A stretch of DNA of 64,000 bases from contig CANNCL010000002.1 of the NCBI GenBank assembly GCA_947503155.1, positions 612,637 to 676,636 on the forward strand. Direction: 5' to 3'. The notes below the pieces were generated by a model. The model searched no databases. It was not told the DNA's origin and saw only the letters and a program-made list of their open reading frames with translations. The first letter of the stretch is position 1, and each line of letters begins with the position of its first letter. Positions 35,067 through 45,950 of the stretch are shown piece by piece. Source of the DNA: an uncultured Erythrobacter sp. (GTDB lineage Bacteria > Pseudomonadota > Alphaproteobacteria > Sphingomonadales > Sphingomonadaceae). Position numbers and translations under genes: made by a program.

Positions 35067-35657
35067 ATGGCCACCACTTTGCCTATCCGTTCTTTGATGC
35101 TGGCGCTAACCGCTGGCACATTGCTGATTTCAGCGCCAGCATACGCACTAGATGCGCATTCTGAGGGGGCTGTTGCTGAGCCTGCCGATGCGGTGATTGA
35201 TGCAGCTATCGGCGCGGCGGCTGAATTCACCGTCGGCGACACATTGCTAAAGGCGCAAATGCCGTGCGCTGAGCCTACCGATGGCCCTCCCGGGCCGGAT
35301 GGGTTGCAGACAACGATTTGCATCATGGGCGAGCGAATGTTCATCTTCGCTGCATCTGCGGGCGTTTCGCCAGATGCACCGGGGCCGATGGCTTCTGATT
35401 TTGATGCGGCTTTCGAAGAAGTGCAGTCCTCGCGCGATACCGACTTTATCGAAGAGATCGAAGTCGATGGCCACCGGGTGATGCGCGCCACCCGCAATCC
35501 CGCGTCAGGTTACGGCACAATGCAAGCGGTGCAATTTGCTCCGGACGCGCTCGCTTATGTGATTGCGATGTCGCGGCCTAATGCTGAGCAAGCTCTGACT
35601 GAAACGGAAAAGCAAGAGATGCGCGATTTCGTGGCATCACTGGAGATCAATCCATGA
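35067..35657 (+). CDS. exported protein of unknown function inside the nuo operon (nuoB-nuoC)
   Basis: A 196-residue protein that I do not recognise. A signal peptide ([20 protein letters not shown] to APAYA) directs it outside the cytoplasm. The mature part has two Cys (MPCAEP, TTICIMG) about 20 residues apart, acidic helices, and [32 protein letters not shown] at the end. It starts four bases after nuoB and overlaps nuoC by four bases, so it is made with complex I. It is not a known Nuo subunit. Confidence 0.72.
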   Translation: MATTLPIRSLMLALTAGTLLISAPAYALDAHSEGAVAEPADAVIDAAIGAAAEFTVGDTLLKAQMPCAEPTDGPPGPDGLQTTICIMGERMFIFAASAGVSPDAPGPMASDFDAAFEEVQSSRDTDFIEEIEVDGHRVMRATRNPASGYGTMQAVQFAPDALAYVIAMSRPNAEQALTETEKQEMRDFVASLEINP

Positions 35658-36307
35658 GCGCGGCCGTCCATTCCGCCCCTAAATGCGCCTCGAATGACGG
35701 CGTAATCGAAACGCTGAGCGAAGCGATTAGCGCTTGGCTTAATCATGCAGAGGAAAAGCACGGCGAGATTATCTTCACTGTGAAGCGTGAGGCCATTGCT
35801 GATGTCCTACGCACATTGCGCGATGATCACGAATATCAGCAGATGATGGAAATTGCGGGCGCAGATTACCCGGACCGGGCCGAACGGTTCGAGGTCGTTT
35901 ATATGCTCCTTTCCTTGACCAAAAATCACCGCGTCATGGTCAAATGTTCAACCGACGAACAGACGCCTGTGCCGACAATTACGACATTGTGGCCCAATGC
36001 GGGTTGGCTGGAACGAGAAGTTTTCGACATGTACGGCGTTGTCTTTGACGGCAATCCCGACTTGCGCAGAATTTTGACTGATTACGGTTTCGAAGGACAC
36101 CCATTCCGCAAGGATTTCCCAATGACCGGCTACACCGAATTGCGGTATTCCGAAGAGGAAAAGCGCGTCGTTTACGAGCCGGTGGAATTGCCGCAGGACA
36201 TGCGCACATTCGATTTCCTCTCTCCTTGGGAAGGCGCAGATTACGTGCTGCCGGGTGATGAGAAAGCCGACGAGAAACCGAAAGAAAAGAAGGGGGACGA
36301 CAAGTGA
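35654..36307 (+). CDS. nuoC: NADH-quinone oxidoreductase subunit C
   Basis: A 217-residue 30-kDa-type subunit of the peripheral arm. The signature is [21 protein letters not shown] and [41 protein letters not shown]. The C-terminal tail is Lys/Glu-rich ([16 protein letters not shown]). It is separate from nuoD, unlike the E. coli NuoCD fusion. It overlaps nuoD by four bases. Confidence 0.96.
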   Translation: MSAAVHSAPKCASNDGVIETLSEAISAWLNHAEEKHGEIIFTVKREAIADVLRTLRDDHEYQQMMEIAGADYPDRAERFEVVYMLLSLTKNHRVMVKCSTDEQTPVPTITTLWPNAGWLEREVFDMYGVVFDGNPDLRRILTDYGFEGHPFRKDFPMTGYTELRYSEEEKRVVYEPVELPQDMRTFDFLSPWEGADYVLPGDEKADEKPKEKKGDDK

Positions 36308-37515
36308 GCCTCCAAATCGAAGAATCGCTGACCACGCAAGGCGATGTGATCCAGAATTACACGATCAATTTCGGGCCTCAGCACCCTGCGGCGCACGGCG
36401 TGCTTCGCATGATTATGGAGCTGGACGGCGAAGTGATCGAACGCGTCGATCCGCATGTCGGATTGCTGCACCGGGGCACCGAAAAACTGATCGAGAGCAA
36501 GACCTACCTTCAGGCTCTGCCGTATTTTGACCGGCTCGATTACTGTTCTCCGCTTTGCCAAGAACATTCCTATGTTCTGGCGATTGAGAAGCTGCTCAAC
36601 ATCGAAGTGCCAGACCGCGCGCAATATCTGCGCGTCCTGTTTGCCGAGCTAACACGCATCTGCAACCACATGCTTAATATCGGTGCGCATGTGATGGATG
36701 TTGGCGCGATGACGCCCAACCTTTGGGTGTTTGAGCTGCGCGAAGATTGCCTCAACTTCTTTGAACGCGCATCGGGCGCGCGGATGCACTCCGCATGGTT
36801 CCGCCCCGGCGGCGTGCATCAGGATGTGCCGGAAAAACTGCTCGTCGATATTGGCGATTGGCTCGACAACCGCTTCTTCCAATTGTTCGACGATGCGATG
36901 AGCCTGGTGGTCGACAACCGCATCTTTAAACAGCGCAACGTAGATATCGCCGTAGTGGGCCGCGATGACGCGATCGCTTGGGGCTTTAGCGGCCCAATGA
37001 TCCGCGCCGCTGGCATACCGTGGGATCTGCGCAAATCGCAGCCTTACGATGTTTATGACCGCATGGAATTCGACATTCCGGTGGGCACAAACTCAGATTG
37101 CTATGACCGGTTCATGGTCCGGTTGGGCGAAGTTCGTGAGAGCGCGAAGATCATCAAACAGTGCATTCGCGATATGCCGCAAGGTCCGATCGCCAGCACG
37201 GATGGCAAAGTTTCCCCGCCCAAACGCGGAGAGATGAAGCAATCGATGGAAAGCCTGATCCACCACTTCAAACTCTACACAGAGGGTTTTCATGTGCCCG
37301 AGGGTGAAGTTTACGTCGCCACAGAAAGCCCCAAGGGCGAGTTCGGCGTGTATCTGGTTAGCGATGGCAGCAACAAACCATACCGCTGTAAAATCCGCCC
37401 AACCGCGTTCAGCCATTTGCAAGCGATGGATATGATGAGCAAAGGCCACATGTTGCCCGACGCGACCGCCATTCTGGGCGCGATTGATGTGGTGTTTGGG
37501 GAGTGCGACCGGTGA
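36304..37515 (+). CDS. nuoD: NADH-quinone oxidoreductase subunit D
   Basis: A 403-residue 49-kDa-type subunit that forms the quinone-binding site with Nuo[21 protein letters not shown] carries the quinone-site His, then [15 protein letters not shown]; the C-terminus has [14 protein letters not shown] and the conserved [12 protein letters not shown]. It starts with GTG overlapping the nuoC stop (GTGA). A small membrane protein gene is coupled to its stop. Confidence 0.97.
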   Translation: MSLQIEESLTTQGDVIQNYTINFGPQHPAAHGVLRMIMELDGEVIERVDPHVGLLHRGTEKLIESKTYLQALPYFDRLDYCSPLCQEHSYVLAIEKLLNIEVPDRAQYLRVLFAELTRICNHMLNIGAHVMDVGAMTPNLWVFELREDCLNFFERASGARMHSAWFRPGGVHQDVPEKLLVDIGDWLDNRFFQLFDDAMSLVVDNRIFKQRNVDIAVVGRDDAIAWGFSGPMIRAAGIPWDLRKSQPYDVYDRMEFDIPVGTNSDCYDRFMVRLGEVRESAKIIKQCIRDMPQGPIASTDGKVSPPKRGEMKQSMESLIHHFKLYTEGFHVPEGEVYVATESPKGEFGVYLVSDGSNKPYRCKIRPTAFSHLQAMDMMSKGHMLPDATAILGAIDVVFGECDR

Positions 37516-37751
37516 AGGCCTTAAGTTTATTTGTTGTCGTGATCAGCACCCTTTCCATGGTGCTTGGTGTGGCTTTCATCTGCCTCGGGGTTTGGGGGCT
37601 CTTCTCACCCGTAGGCAATTCGATTGTACAAATGGAGCCGAACTGGGGCACCAATGACTACGCATCGTGGGGGCTTGTTCTTACGATTGTTGGCTATTTG
37701 GGACTACTTCGGGCCCGCACTGAAGCGGACACAGGTGTTGAAAATGGCTGA
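37512..37751 (+). CDS. small two-TM protein between nuoD and nuoE
   Basis: A 79-residue protein of unknown family with two hydrophobic helices ([25 protein letters not shown] and [17 protein letters not shown]) joined by a polar loop. The GTG at 37512 overlaps the nuoD stop (GTGA), and its end overlaps the nuoE start by eight bases. It is co-translated with complex I. I see no similarity to known Nuo subunits. Confidence 0.65.
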   Translation: MKALSLFVVVISTLSMVLGVAFICLGVWGLFSPVGNSIVQMEPNWGTNDYASWGLVLTIVGYLGLLRARTEADTGVENG

Positions 37752-38412
37752 TCGTACACCCGCACCCGATACGCCTGAACTCCGCGCGCGCTGGGGCTCT
37801 TTCGCTTGGACGAAGGAAAACAAGGCCAAGGCGGATTATCACATCGCCAAATATCCCGATGGCCGCCAGAAATCGGCGGTGATGGCGCTGCTCGATCTGG
37901 GTCAGCGTCAAGTTGGCGCGGAAACCGATACGCAAGGGTGGCTGCCGCTGCCAGTGATTGAATATATCGCCAAATATCTCGATATGCCGGTGATCCGGGT
38001 GCTGGAGGTCGCGACCTTCTATTTCATGTATAATATGAAACCGGTCGGGAAATTTCACGTGCAGGTTTGCGGCACAACGCCGTGCATGCTGCGCGGGTCG
38101 GACGACATTATCTCTGCCTGTCAGAAACGCGGTATGGCGAAAGGCGAAGTCTCAGCGGACGGCCTTTGGACCCTCACCGAAGTCGAATGTATGGGCAATT
38201 GCGCCACCGCGCCAATGGTTCAGATCAACGATGACAATTACGAAGATTTGACGCCAGAACGGCTTGATACCGTGCTCGACGCGCTGGCCGCTGGCGAGAC
38301 GCCTAAGGCCGGGACGCAGGAGCCGGGCCGTCACACATCTGAGCCATCCGGCGGCGCGACGACGCTTAAGGAAATGGTCGATGCAAACCACGATTACCGG
38401 GGTGAGTATTGA
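37744..38412 (+). CDS. nuoE: NADH-quinone oxidoreductase subunit E
   Basis: A 222-residue 24-kDa-type subunit with the [2Fe-2S] cluster N1a. Ligands are the Cys pair in QVCGTTPCML and the later pair in EVECMGNCATAPMVQIND. VLEVATFYFMYNMKPVGKFHV is typical. The C-terminal 40 residues are a variable tail. The ATG overlaps the small upstream gene, and its stop shares a base with the next ATG. Confidence 0.96.
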   Translation: MADRTPAPDTPELRARWGSFAWTKENKAKADYHIAKYPDGRQKSAVMALLDLGQRQVGAETDTQGWLPLPVIEYIAKYLDMPVIRVLEVATFYFMYNMKPVGKFHVQVCGTTPCMLRGSDDIISACQKRGMAKGEVSADGLWTLTEVECMGNCATAPMVQINDDNYEDLTPERLDTVLDALAAGETPKAGTQEPGRHTSEPSGGATTLKEMVDANHDYRGEY

Positions 38413-38588
38413 TGGCCGAGGAACAGACTGACAATCGGACCTTGGGCATCACATTTTTGATCGCTGGGATTGGATTGGCAATCAGCCTTGGTGTGGCGAT
38501 CGGGCCTGTGTTTATGCCTGCCGGGGCAGCTTTGGTGATTGTTGGCTTTACTTTCTTGGTCAAAGCCAAGGCGGAGGACAGCGAATGA
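38412..38588 (+). CDS. 58-residue membrane protein between nuoE and nuoF
   Basis: A short ORF of 58 codons from the ATG that overlaps the nuoE stop (TGATG) to a TGA that overlaps the next ATG (ATGA). The protein starts MAEEQTDNRTLGITFLIAG and has two short hydrophobic helices (LGITFLIAGIGLAISLGVAIG and AGAALVIVGFTFLV), then a charged KAKAEDSE end. The tight overlaps on both sides support it as a real gene despite its length. No known family. Confidence 0.65.
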   Translation: MAEEQTDNRTLGITFLIAGIGLAISLGVAIGPVFMPAGAALVIVGFTFLVKAKAEDSE

Positions 38589-38773
38589 ACAGCGTGACGC
38601 TAGCTTTCATGATCGCTGGTCTGCTCGCCTTTGCCGCTGGCGCTTGGTTCGCCGCGACAGGTGAGCGCACGGCAGGCATCGGGTTTATGATGGGCGGTTT
38701 GGCGATGCAGGTGCTGACGCTCATTCGCCTCAAGCAAGAAAAGAAAAAGGGAATGCACGATGCTGGCCGATAA
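38585..38773 (+). CDS. 62-residue membrane protein before nuoF
   Basis: A 62-residue protein with two hydrophobic helices ([21 protein letters not shown] and [17 protein letters not shown]) and a Lys-rich end ([10 protein letters not shown]). It overlaps the preceding small gene by four bases and nuoF by 14 bases. Its layout (two helices, charged tail) is like the neighbouring 58-residue protein, so the two may be partners. The function is unknown. Confidence 0.65.
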   Translation: MNSVTLAFMIAGLLAFAAGAWFAATGERTAGIGFMMGGLAMQVLTLIRLKQEKKKGMHDAGR

Positions 38774-40052
38774 AGACCGCATCTTTACCAACGTCTATGG
38801 TTTCCAAGATTGGGGCCTAAAGGCGGCGCAAAAGCGCGGCGATTGGGATGGCACGAAAGCTCTTATTGAGCGCGGCAATGACGCAATCATCGAAGAGATG
38901 AAAGCATCGGGGCTGCGCGGACGGGGCGGGGCGGGTTTCCCGACCGGCCTCAAATGGTCGTTCATGCCGAAATCATCCGCCGATGGCCGGCCTAGCTTCC
39001 TCGTCATCAATGCCGACGAATCTGAGCCGGGATCCTGCAAAGACCGCGAAATCTTGCGCCACGATCCGCACAAATTGATCGAAGGCGCGCTGGTCGCGGG
39101 CTTCGCAATGCGCGCGCGGGCGGCGTATATTTACGTGCGCGGCGAATATATTCGCGAGGCGGAAACGCTTCAGGCGGCAATCGACGAAGCGTATAGTGCC
39201 GGCTTTATTGGCAAGAATGCGAGCGGGTCAGGCTATGACTTTGACGTGTTCATGCACCGGGGAGCGGGCGCGTATATTTGCGGCGAAGAAACCGCGATGA
39301 TCGAAAGCCTAGAGGGCAAAAAGGGGCAACCGCGCCTCAAACCGCCATTTCCGGCGGGCGCGGGCCTTTATGGTTGCCCCACAACGGTCAATAATGTCGA
39401 AAGCATCGCAGTTGTGCCGACCATCCTGCGGCGCGGTGCGGCGTGGTTCAGCAGTTTTGGGCGCGAAAACAATCACGGCACGAAGCTGTTTCAGATCAGC
39501 GGTCATGTCGAAAACCCATGCGTTGTCGAAGAAGAGATGAGCATTCCGTTTGAGGAGCTGATCGAGAAACATTGCGGCGGCATTCGCGGCGGTTGGGACA
39601 ATTTGCTGGCGGTGATCCCTGGCGGATCATCGGTGCCGCTGGTTCCGGCGGAGCAAATTCGCCATGCGCATATGGATTTTGACGGGCTGAAAGAGCTTGG
39701 CAGCGGTCTTGGCACGGCGGCGGTTATCGTCATGGATAAATCCACTGACATTGTCCGCGCGATCAGCCGTCTGAGCTATTTCTATAAGCATGAAAGCTGC
39801 GGCCAATGCACACCCTGCCGCGAAGGCACCGGGTGGATGTGGCGCGTTATGGAACGTTTGCGCACAGGTGACGCAGCGATCGAAGAAATCGATATGCTGC
39901 ATGAAGTGACAAAGCAGGTCGAAGGGCACACGATTTGCGCGCTTGGCGATGCAGCGGCGTGGCCTGTCCAAGGGTTGATCCGTCATTTCCGGCCAGAGCT
40001 GGAAAAGCGCATCCACGAACATAATGCGCGGTTTGCCGAGGCGGCTGAATGA
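38760..40052 (+). CDS. nuoF: NADH-quinone oxidoreductase subunit F
   Basis: A 430-residue 51-kDa-type subunit with the NADH site, FMN and cluster N3. Visible are [16 protein letters not shown] (NADH/FMN loop), the acidic [12 protein letters not shown], the FMN segment around [22 protein letters not shown], and [12 protein letters not shown] with the later Cys in [10 protein letters not shown] as [4Fe-4S] ligands. It begins inside the small upstream gene. Two exported paralogues separate it from nuoG. Confidence 0.97.
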   Translation: MLADKDRIFTNVYGFQDWGLKAAQKRGDWDGTKALIERGNDAIIEEMKASGLRGRGGAGFPTGLKWSFMPKSSADGRPSFLVINADESEPGSCKDREILRHDPHKLIEGALVAGFAMRARAAYIYVRGEYIREAETLQAAIDEAYSAGFIGKNASGSGYDFDVFMHRGAGAYICGEETAMIESLEGKKGQPRLKPPFPAGAGLYGCPTTVNNVESIAVVPTILRRGAAWFSSFGRENNHGTKLFQISGHVENPCVVEEEMSIPFEELIEKHCGGIRGGWDNLLAVIPGGSSVPLVPAEQIRHAHMDFDGLKELGSGLGTAAVIVMDKSTDIVRAISRLSYFYKHESCGQCTPCREGTGWMWRVMERLRTGDAAIEEIDMLHEVTKQVEGHTICALGDAAAWPVQGLIRHFRPELEKRIHEHNARFAEAAE

Positions 40053-40798
40053 AGCGCCTCGCCATCTTTGTTGCGGCTCTAAGCATCGCCGCTGTTCCTG
40101 CGTCGGCGCAGCGCACAATTGATCCCGACCGGATTGATCGTTCGCAAGTCGGCTCGCGTTTCTCCGTCCAAATGGAGGCGATGGAGGGCGATGAGATGCG
40201 CATTTACATGAAACGTATTGGCCGCTGTCTCGCCCGTAATGACCGCGAATTGGCGGCGCGAATGCTGGAAAACAGCGACCCTGTGCGCATTGATTATCGC
40301 GCAATCGGCATGAACATCAGCGAGATCGCGAACGAGATGAATATGAGCCGGTGCATCGGTTCTTCGATGCCGTCATCGGCGCGTTATATGCGGATGAATT
40401 ATTCAGGCGCTGTATTGCGGCCCTTGCTTGCAGAGGAAATGTATCTGCACGCAAATGACGACCCGCTCGTAATACCAGCGGGCGCTCCGGTTGAGCTAGA
40501 AAACCGTTTCTTCGTTGGCGGCATGGCCGATCCGATTGCAACAACCCGCGCCCGTTTTGCCGATTGCATCGTCTATAATGACCCTGTGCAATCGCACGAA
40601 TTTCTACGTTCTAACCCCAATTCGGGCAAAGAACGCGACGCGGCGCAGGCTTTGGCGCAGACATTTGGTGAATGCCTAGGCAGCGAAGCAGATGTCACGT
40701 TCAGCCTTGCTGAAATGCGCCTTTATCTGGCCGATGGTTTGTGGTCGCGTAGCCATTATGGGCAGGACAGCTATGCCGATGCCGGAGGGGCTGAATAA
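40049..40798 (+). CDS. exported four-cysteine protein, first of a tandem pair (nuoF-nuoG)
   Basis: A 249-residue protein with a signal peptide ([21 protein letters not shown]). It has four mature Cys in [27 protein letters not shown] and FGECLGSEA. Two similar halves are suggested by repeated R/K-x-G-x-C-L and F-A-D-C/F-G-x-C spacing. It is homologous to the next gene: both share the four Cys and the [21 protein letters not shown] end. The ATG overlaps nuoF by four bases. The family is unknown to me; the location suggests expression with complex I. Confidence 0.75.
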   Translation: MKRLAIFVAALSIAAVPASAQRTIDPDRIDRSQVGSRFSVQMEAMEGDEMRIYMKRIGRCLARNDRELAARMLENSDPVRIDYRAIGMNISEIANEMNMSRCIGSSMPSSARYMRMNYSGAVLRPLLAEEMYLHANDDPLVIPAGAPVELENRFFVGGMADPIATTRARFADCIVYNDPVQSHEFLRSNPNSGKERDAAQALAQTFGECLGSEADVTFSLAEMRLYLADGLWSRSHYGQDSYADAGGAE

Positions 40799-41457
40799 TG
40801 CGGGCGGTTAAGGCCTTTTGCCTTGCGATACTCGCGGGGGCTGCCGCTGTGCCTGCACAGGCGCAGCTCGCTCCGGGAATTTCAGGCTACAGCAATTCGC
40901 CTATGGAAGGCACACAGCGCGATTATTGGTATTTGGTGCGCCAACTTGGGCATTGTTTGTCGCGGTCTGAGCGCGAACAATCCGTGACCTTCCTTGCGAC
41001 CGAACCAGGTTCACGCGCGGAAGGCGCAGCGTGGGATGATCTGTTCAACAATGGCCGGACCAACAATCCGTGCATGCAGAATTTCGTATCTGCCTCAATC
41101 ATACGCGCGCATGTGCGCGGCGCGATGGCGGAATCGATTTTCGAACGCTGGGTTGATGACCAAGAAAATGGCATTTCTCCCGTATTTTCCGAGCCAGAAA
41201 CGGTCACGGGCATTCATGACTTCGCGGATTGTTTTGTCGCGCGTCATTTCGAAATAGCCCACGGATTGGTTGAAAATACCAAGATATCGACACAGGGCGA
41301 ATTGCGCTTCATTCAAGAGATTGTCTCTGAATTCGGACCATGCCTGCCGGTTGGACAAGACGTTCGGATCGTACCGACCGATGTCCGGCTCGCAATTGCC
41401 GAGGCGCTTTATCGCACCACTATCCAACGCAGCGACAATCAGAATGCAGGAGCCTAG
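40798..41457 (+). CDS. exported four-cysteine protein, second of the tandem pair
   Basis: A 219-residue paralogue of the preceding protein. The signal peptide is [23 protein letters not shown]. Mature Cys occur in LGHCLSRSE, NNPCMQNF, FADCFVARH and FGPCLPVGQ, aligning one for one with those of the first copy, and the ends (IVPTDVRLAIAEALY) also align. It overlaps the first copy by one base (TAATG), and nuoG starts three bases after its stop. Paired Cys suggest two disulfides in the periplasm. Confidence 0.75.
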   Translation: MRAVKAFCLAILAGAAAVPAQAQLAPGISGYSNSPMEGTQRDYWYLVRQLGHCLSRSEREQSVTFLATEPGSRAEGAAWDDLFNNGRTNNPCMQNFVSASIIRAHVRGAMAESIFERWVDDQENGISPVFSEPETVTGIHDFADCFVARHFEIAHGLVENTKISTQGELRFIQEIVSEFGPCLPVGQDVRIVPTDVRLAIAEALYRTTIQRSDNQNAGA

Positions 41458-41459
41458 CG

Positions 41460-43478
41460 ATGCCTAAAGTCACCGTAGATGGCGAAGAAATCGAAGTTCC
41501 AGCAGGCGCGACTGTTCTGCAGGCGTGCGAGGCTGCGGGTAAAGAGATCCCGCGTTTCTGTTATCATGAGCGCCTAAGCATCGCTGGCAATTGCCGCATG
41601 TGTTTGGTCGAAGTGAAGCCGGGACCGCCGAAGCCGCAAGCATCGTGCGCTTTGCCAGCGGGTGATGGGCAGGAAATCCGCACCGACACGCCAATGGTCA
41701 AGAAAGCGCGCGAAGGGGTGATGGAATTTCTCCTCATCAACCACCCGCTTGATTGCCCGATTTGCGATCAGGGCGGTGAATGCGATTTGCAGGACCAAGC
41801 CGTAGCCTATGGGCGCGGCGGTTCGCGTTATGCGCGCGAGAATAAACGCGCCGTGACCGACAAATATATGGGCCCGCTGATCAGCACGACGATGACGCGC
41901 TGCATTCACTGCACACGCTGCGTGCGGTTTTCCGAAGAGATTGCGGGTGTTGATGAGATCGGCGCGCTGTATCGCGGCGAAGACATGCAAATCACGACCT
42001 ATTTGGAACAGGCGGCTTCGCATGAGCTCAGCGCCAATGTGATTGATCTGTGCCCGGTCGGCGCTTTGACGTCGCGGCCCTATGCTTTCGAGGCGCGGCC
42101 GTGGGAATTGAAACGCACGCTGAGCATCGATGTGTCTGACGCGGTTGGCGCGAATATATCGCTGCATTCTAAGGGCCGCGAAGTCATGCGCGCGCTGCCG
42201 CGCATCAATGATGACGTCAATGAAGAATGGCTGTCGGATAAGGGCCGGTATCAGGTCGATGGCCTGACGAAGCGGCGTCTTGATAAGGTTTTTGTGCGTA
42301 AGGGCGGTAAGCTTTCCGCGTCCAATTGGAACGATGCGTTTGACGCCATCGCGGCGCATCTGGGCGATGACAAATCATCCATCGCGGCGGTGGCTGGCGA
42401 CATGGTCGATTGCGAGACGATGTTTGCGGCCAAAACGCTGCTGACGGCTTGCGGATCATCGCTGATCGAAGCGCGTCAAACCGGCATGACCTATGATGTG
42501 TCGAACATTGCGGCGGTGAATTTCAACTCGACATTGGCCGGAATTGAAACCGCCGATGCGATCCTGATTATCGGCAGCCATATTCGCTGGGAAGCGGCTC
42601 TTGTGAATGCGCGTATTCGCAAAGCGGTGAAGTCGGGCGCGAAGGTGTTCGTCGTTGGGCCGGAATGGGAAACGACCTATCCGGCTGAATTCCTTGGCGA
42701 AGATTTGAAGGTTTTGAACCGCGCTCCAAAAGCTTTGGGTGACGCGATGAAGGCGGCGGAGCGTCCGGCAGTCATTCTGGGCGGTGCGGCTTTGGCGAAT
42801 GGGGCATTGGCTCCGGCGTTGAAACTGGTCGATAAATTTGGCCTCGTCAAAGATGGTTGGAATGGTTTCAACGTGCTGCATATGTCAGCGGCGCGGATGG
42901 GGTCATTGATGCTCGACTTCACTGTACCGGGCGGCATGGCAGATATTGCTAAGGCAGCTCCAAAAGTTGTCCTCAGCCTTGGCGCTGATGAGATGGACCA
43001 TGAACCGTTCGCGGACAGCCTTAAGGTCTATATCGGCCACCACGGCGACAAAGGCGCACATGCGGCGGATGTGATCCTGCCAGCGGCGAGCTATGCAGAA
43101 AAAGACGGAACTTACGTCAACACAGAAGGCCGCGTGCAATTCGCAGAAAAATCAGTGTTTGCGCCGGGTGATGCGCGCGAAGATTGGACGATCCTGCGGG
43201 CGCTGGCGGATGCGTTGGGCGTGAATGTTGGGTTTGATAGTTTTGCCGAATTGCAAAGCGCGATGATCGCCGCTGTTCCTGCTTTGGGCGAAGAAGGGCT
43301 CGCTGATTACGGCGCGCTGCCGAAGGCCGACAGCAAAGCCAAGGGCGAGGGCTCGATCAGCGCCTATCCGATCAAGGATTTCTACCTCACCAATCCTATC
43401 GCACGGGCAAGCGCGGTGATGCAGCAATGTTCGGCGGAACTGATCCACGGTGATGAGCTGAAGGAGGCTGCGGAATGA
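41460..43478 (+). CDS. nuoG: NADH-quinone oxidoreductase subunit G
   Basis: A 672-residue 75-kDa-type subunit. The N-terminal ferredoxin domain has Cys in FCYHERLSIAGNCRMCLVE; a [4Fe-4S] His/Cys segment CPICDQGGECDLQD follows, then CIHCTRCVRF and VIDLCPVGAL. The rest is the molybdopterin-oxidoreductase-like domain without cofactor residues. The ATG at 41460 gives the usual MPKVTVDGEEIEVP start. A small membrane protein is coupled to its stop. Confidence 0.97.
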   Translation: MPKVTVDGEEIEVPAGATVLQACEAAGKEIPRFCYHERLSIAGNCRMCLVEVKPGPPKPQASCALPAGDGQEIRTDTPMVKKAREGVMEFLLINHPLDCPICDQGGECDLQDQAVAYGRGGSRYARENKRAVTDKYMGPLISTTMTRCIHCTRCVRFSEEIAGVDEIGALYRGEDMQITTYLEQAASHELSANVIDLCPVGALTSRPYAFEARPWELKRTLSIDVSDAVGANISLHSKGREVMRALPRINDDVNEEWLSDKGRYQVDGLTKRRLDKVFVRKGGKLSASNWNDAFDAIAAHLGDDKSSIAAVAGDMVDCETMFAAKTLLTACGSSLIEARQTGMTYDVSNIAAVNFNSTLAGIETADAILIIGSHIRWEAALVNARIRKAVKSGAKVFVVGPEWETTYPAEFLGEDLKVLNRAPKALGDAMKAAERPAVILGGAALANGALAPALKLVDKFGLVKDGWNGFNVLHMSAARMGSLMLDFTVPGGMADIAKAAPKVVLSLGADEMDHEPFADSLKVYIGHHGDKGAHAADVILPAASYAEKDGTYVNTEGRVQFAEKSVFAPGDAREDWTILRALADALGVNVGFDSFAELQSAMIAAVPALGEEGLADYGALPKADSKAKGEGSISAYPIKDFYLTNPIARASAVMQQCSAELIHGDELKEAAE

Positions 43479-43750
43479 GTGAGCTTCCAATCCTATTGCG
43501 GCGTCTACCTTATGCGTTTTACACTCTGGCCGTGTTGCTGGGGTGCTGGCGCATCTTCAATGAATTGAGCATGGTTGAAAGTGCTTACGCTTACGCCGAT
43601 GCGGTCGGTGCGTTCGAAAATGCGCGGTTTGTCGGACGTTCCACTGCGATCTATTGGGGCTTTGTGGAGGCTGCTTATTTGGTTTCGAGCGGTGCCTTCC
43701 TTCACGTCTTAATCGCAATTTTTGACAAAATGAAAGGCCCGGCCAAGTGA
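43475..43750 (+). CDS. two-TM protein between nuoG and nuoH
   Basis: A 91-residue membrane protein of unknown family: one hydrophobic helix near [19 protein letters not shown], a polar loop ([18 protein letters not shown]) and a second helix ([25 protein letters not shown]). The ATG overlaps the nuoG stop, and its stop overlaps the nuoH GTG. It lies at the point where the operon changes from peripheral-arm to membrane-arm genes. Confidence 0.65.
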   Translation: MSELPILLRRLPYAFYTLAVLLGCWRIFNELSMVESAYAYADAVGAFENARFVGRSTAIYWGFVEAAYLVSSGAFLHVLIAIFDKMKGPAK

Positions 43751-44796
43751 CCGAGTTCTTCCAATCTTTTGGCATGTCCTATGAATGGGCATGGGGGATC
43801 GCCACGATTGCTGGCATTTTGCTGATTGCGCTGCCGCTAATGCTGGCGGTTGCGATGGTGATTTATGTCGACCGCAAGGTGCTGGGCGCGATCATGCTGC
43901 GGCGCGGGCCGAATGTGGTGGGGCCGTTTGGCTTGCTGCAAAGTTTTGCAGACGGGCTGAAGGTCTTCTTGCAAGAAACCATTATCCCGAGCGCAGCGAA
44001 TAAGGGTATTTTCCTGCTCGCGCCGATCATCACCTTTACGGTGGCGCTGGCCGCTTGGGCGGTGATCCCGTTTGCTGATGGTGTGGTGCTGGCCGATATC
44101 AATGTCGGCTTGCTCTATATTCTCGCGATCAGCTCGCTCGGTGTTTACGGCGTCGTGATGAGCGGGTGGGCGTCAAACTCCAAATATCCGTTCTTCTCCG
44201 CCATGCGCGCGGCGGCGCAGATGATCTCTTATGAAGTCTCTATCGGCTTTATTCTGGTTTGCGTCGTGCTGTGGTCAAAATCGTTCAACATGACCGAAAT
44301 CGTGCTGGCTCAGAAAGGCCACGGGCTTGGGATCGTAAACGGGTTCTTTTTCAACCCGCTGCTGTTCCCGATCTTCGTGGTGTTCTTCATCTGCGCACTG
44401 GCAGAAACCGCGCGCGCACCGTTCGATTTGACCGAGGCGGAGAGTGAGCTGGTCGCCGGGTATCAGACCGAATATTCCTCGATGAGCTTCGCGCTGTTCT
44501 GGCTGGGTGAATATGCGAATATCCTGCTGATGTGCTCGCTATGTACGATCCTGTTTGTGGGCGGTTGGTTGCCGCCGATTGAATGGGCGCCGCTCTATTA
44601 TGTGCCGGGATTCATCTGGTTCCTGCTGAAAACTTTTGGCTTTTTCCTCGCCTTCAGCTGGATCTGGGCGACCGTGCCGCGGTATCGTTATGACCAATTG
44701 ATGCGGCTTGGCTGGAAAGTGTTCCTGCCGATGAGCTTGATCTTTGTCGCCATAATTTCCGGCTACTTGATGGCCACGGGACACTTTGTAAAATGA
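43747..44796 (+). CDS. nuoH: NADH-quinone oxidoreductase subunit H
   Basis: A 349-residue ND1-type membrane subunit with eight or more TM helices that shapes the quinone tunnel. Family blocks are [39 protein letters not shown] (here with I for the first V), [27 protein letters not shown] and [18 protein letters not shown]. It starts with GTG overlapping the small upstream gene, and overlaps nuoI by four bases. Confidence 0.97.
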   Translation: MTEFFQSFGMSYEWAWGIATIAGILLIALPLMLAVAMVIYVDRKVLGAIMLRRGPNVVGPFGLLQSFADGLKVFLQETIIPSAANKGIFLLAPIITFTVALAAWAVIPFADGVVLADINVGLLYILAISSLGVYGVVMSGWASNSKYPFFSAMRAAAQMISYEVSIGFILVCVVLWSKSFNMTEIVLAQKGHGLGIVNGFFFNPLLFPIFVVFFICALAETARAPFDLTEAESELVAGYQTEYSSMSFALFWLGEYANILLMCSLCTILFVGGWLPPIEWAPLYYVPGFIWFLLKTFGFFLAFSWIWATVPRYRYDQLMRLGWKVFLPMSLIFVAIISGYLMATGHFVK

Positions 44797-45281
44797 CCAC
44801 CGTCAAACAGCTCATAAAAGCTTTCACCCTTTGGGAATTCCTCAAGGCGCACGCCTTGACCTTGAAATATTTCTTCAAGCCCAAGGTGACGATCAACTAT
44901 CCGTTTGAAAAATCGCCGCTGTCCCCGCGTTTTCGCGGTGAGCATGCGCTGCGCCGGTATCCCAATGGCGAGGAACGCTGCATTGCGTGTAAGCTGTGTG
45001 AGGCCGTGTGCCCGGCGCAAGCAATCACGATTGAGAGCGAGCCGCGTGATGATGGCAGCCGCCGCACCACGCGTTACGACATCGACATGACCAAATGCAT
45101 CTATTGCGGCTTCTGTCAGGAAGCCTGCCCAGTGGATGCTGTGGTTGAAGGACCAAATTTCGAATATGCCACCGAAACGCGCGAGGAATTGCTTTATGAC
45201 AAGGCCAAATTGCTCGCGAATGGTGACAAGTGGGAACGGGCCATCGCGGCCAATCTTGAAGCCGACGCACCCTATCGTTAA
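44793..45281 (+). CDS. nuoI: NADH-quinone oxidoreductase subunit I
   Basis: A 162-residue TYKY-type subunit with two [4Fe-4S] clusters (N6a/N6b). The two CxxCxxCxxxCP motifs are [18 protein letters not shown] and [35 protein letters not shown] is the family signature. It overlaps nuoH. A 45-base gap before nuoJ is the widest inside the nuo operon. Confidence 0.97.
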   Translation: MTTVKQLIKAFTLWEFLKAHALTLKYFFKPKVTINYPFEKSPLSPRFRGEHALRRYPNGEERCIACKLCEAVCPAQAITIESEPRDDGSRRTTRYDIDMTKCIYCGFCQEACPVDAVVEGPNFEYATETREELLYDKAKLLANGDKWERAIAANLEADAPYR

Positions 45282-45326
45282 GGGCGCGTTTCTGACGGGT
45301 GAGGCCGTGACGGGAAAACAGGGACT

Positions 45327-45950
45327 ATGATAGAAACACTAGCCTTCTACCTGTTCGCAGGATTGGTCATCGCCGGCGGCGCGATGGTCATTATGTCGCG
45401 CAATCCGGTGCACAGCGTGCTGTGGCTGATCCTCGCATTCTTTAATGCGGCGGGCCTGATGGTGCTTGTCGGCGCGGAGTTTATCGCGATGCTGCTGGTG
45501 ATCGTCTATGTCGGCGCGGTGGCGGTGTTGTTCCTGTTTGTGGTGATGATGCTCGACATTGACTTTGCCGCCATGCGCGCCGGGTTCATTAAGAATTTCC
45601 CGTTGGGGATCGCGATTGCAGTGATCCTGCTGGCGGAGCTAGGCCTTGGGCTGGGCGCTTATGGTTCGGGCGGTATTGAGCTGGGTTCGCCCGATAGCGC
45701 CGCCGCTTTTCAGTCCGATGTGAGCAATATTGAGGCGATCGGCGCGCTGCTTTATGGCCGCTATATCATCCTGTTTGAGATCGCAGGGATCATCTTGTTG
45801 GTGGCGATGATTGGCGCGATTGTGTTGACCCACCGCGAACCAAAACCGGGTGCGCGCGGACGCCAAGATATCGGCAAGCAAATCAGCCGCCGGCCAGAGG
45901 ATGCGACCGTGATGAAGAACCCTGAATATGGCGAAGGGATCGAGCTGTGA
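45327..45950 (+). CDS. nuoJ: NADH-quinone oxidoreductase subunit J
   Basis: A 207-residue ND6-type membrane subunit with five TM helices. [54 protein letters not shown] is the family core. The C-terminal tail after the last helix ([13 protein letters not shown]) is polar and longer than in E. coli. Its stop overlaps the nuoK GTG. Confidence 0.95.
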   Translation: MIETLAFYLFAGLVIAGGAMVIMSRNPVHSVLWLILAFFNAAGLMVLVGAEFIAMLLVIVYVGAVAVLFLFVVMMLDIDFAAMRAGFIKNFPLGIAIAVILLAELGLGLGAYGSGGIELGSPDSAAAFQSDVSNIEAIGALLYGRYIILFEIAGIILLVAMIGAIVLTHREPKPGARGRQDIGKQISRRPEDATVMKNPEYGEGIEL

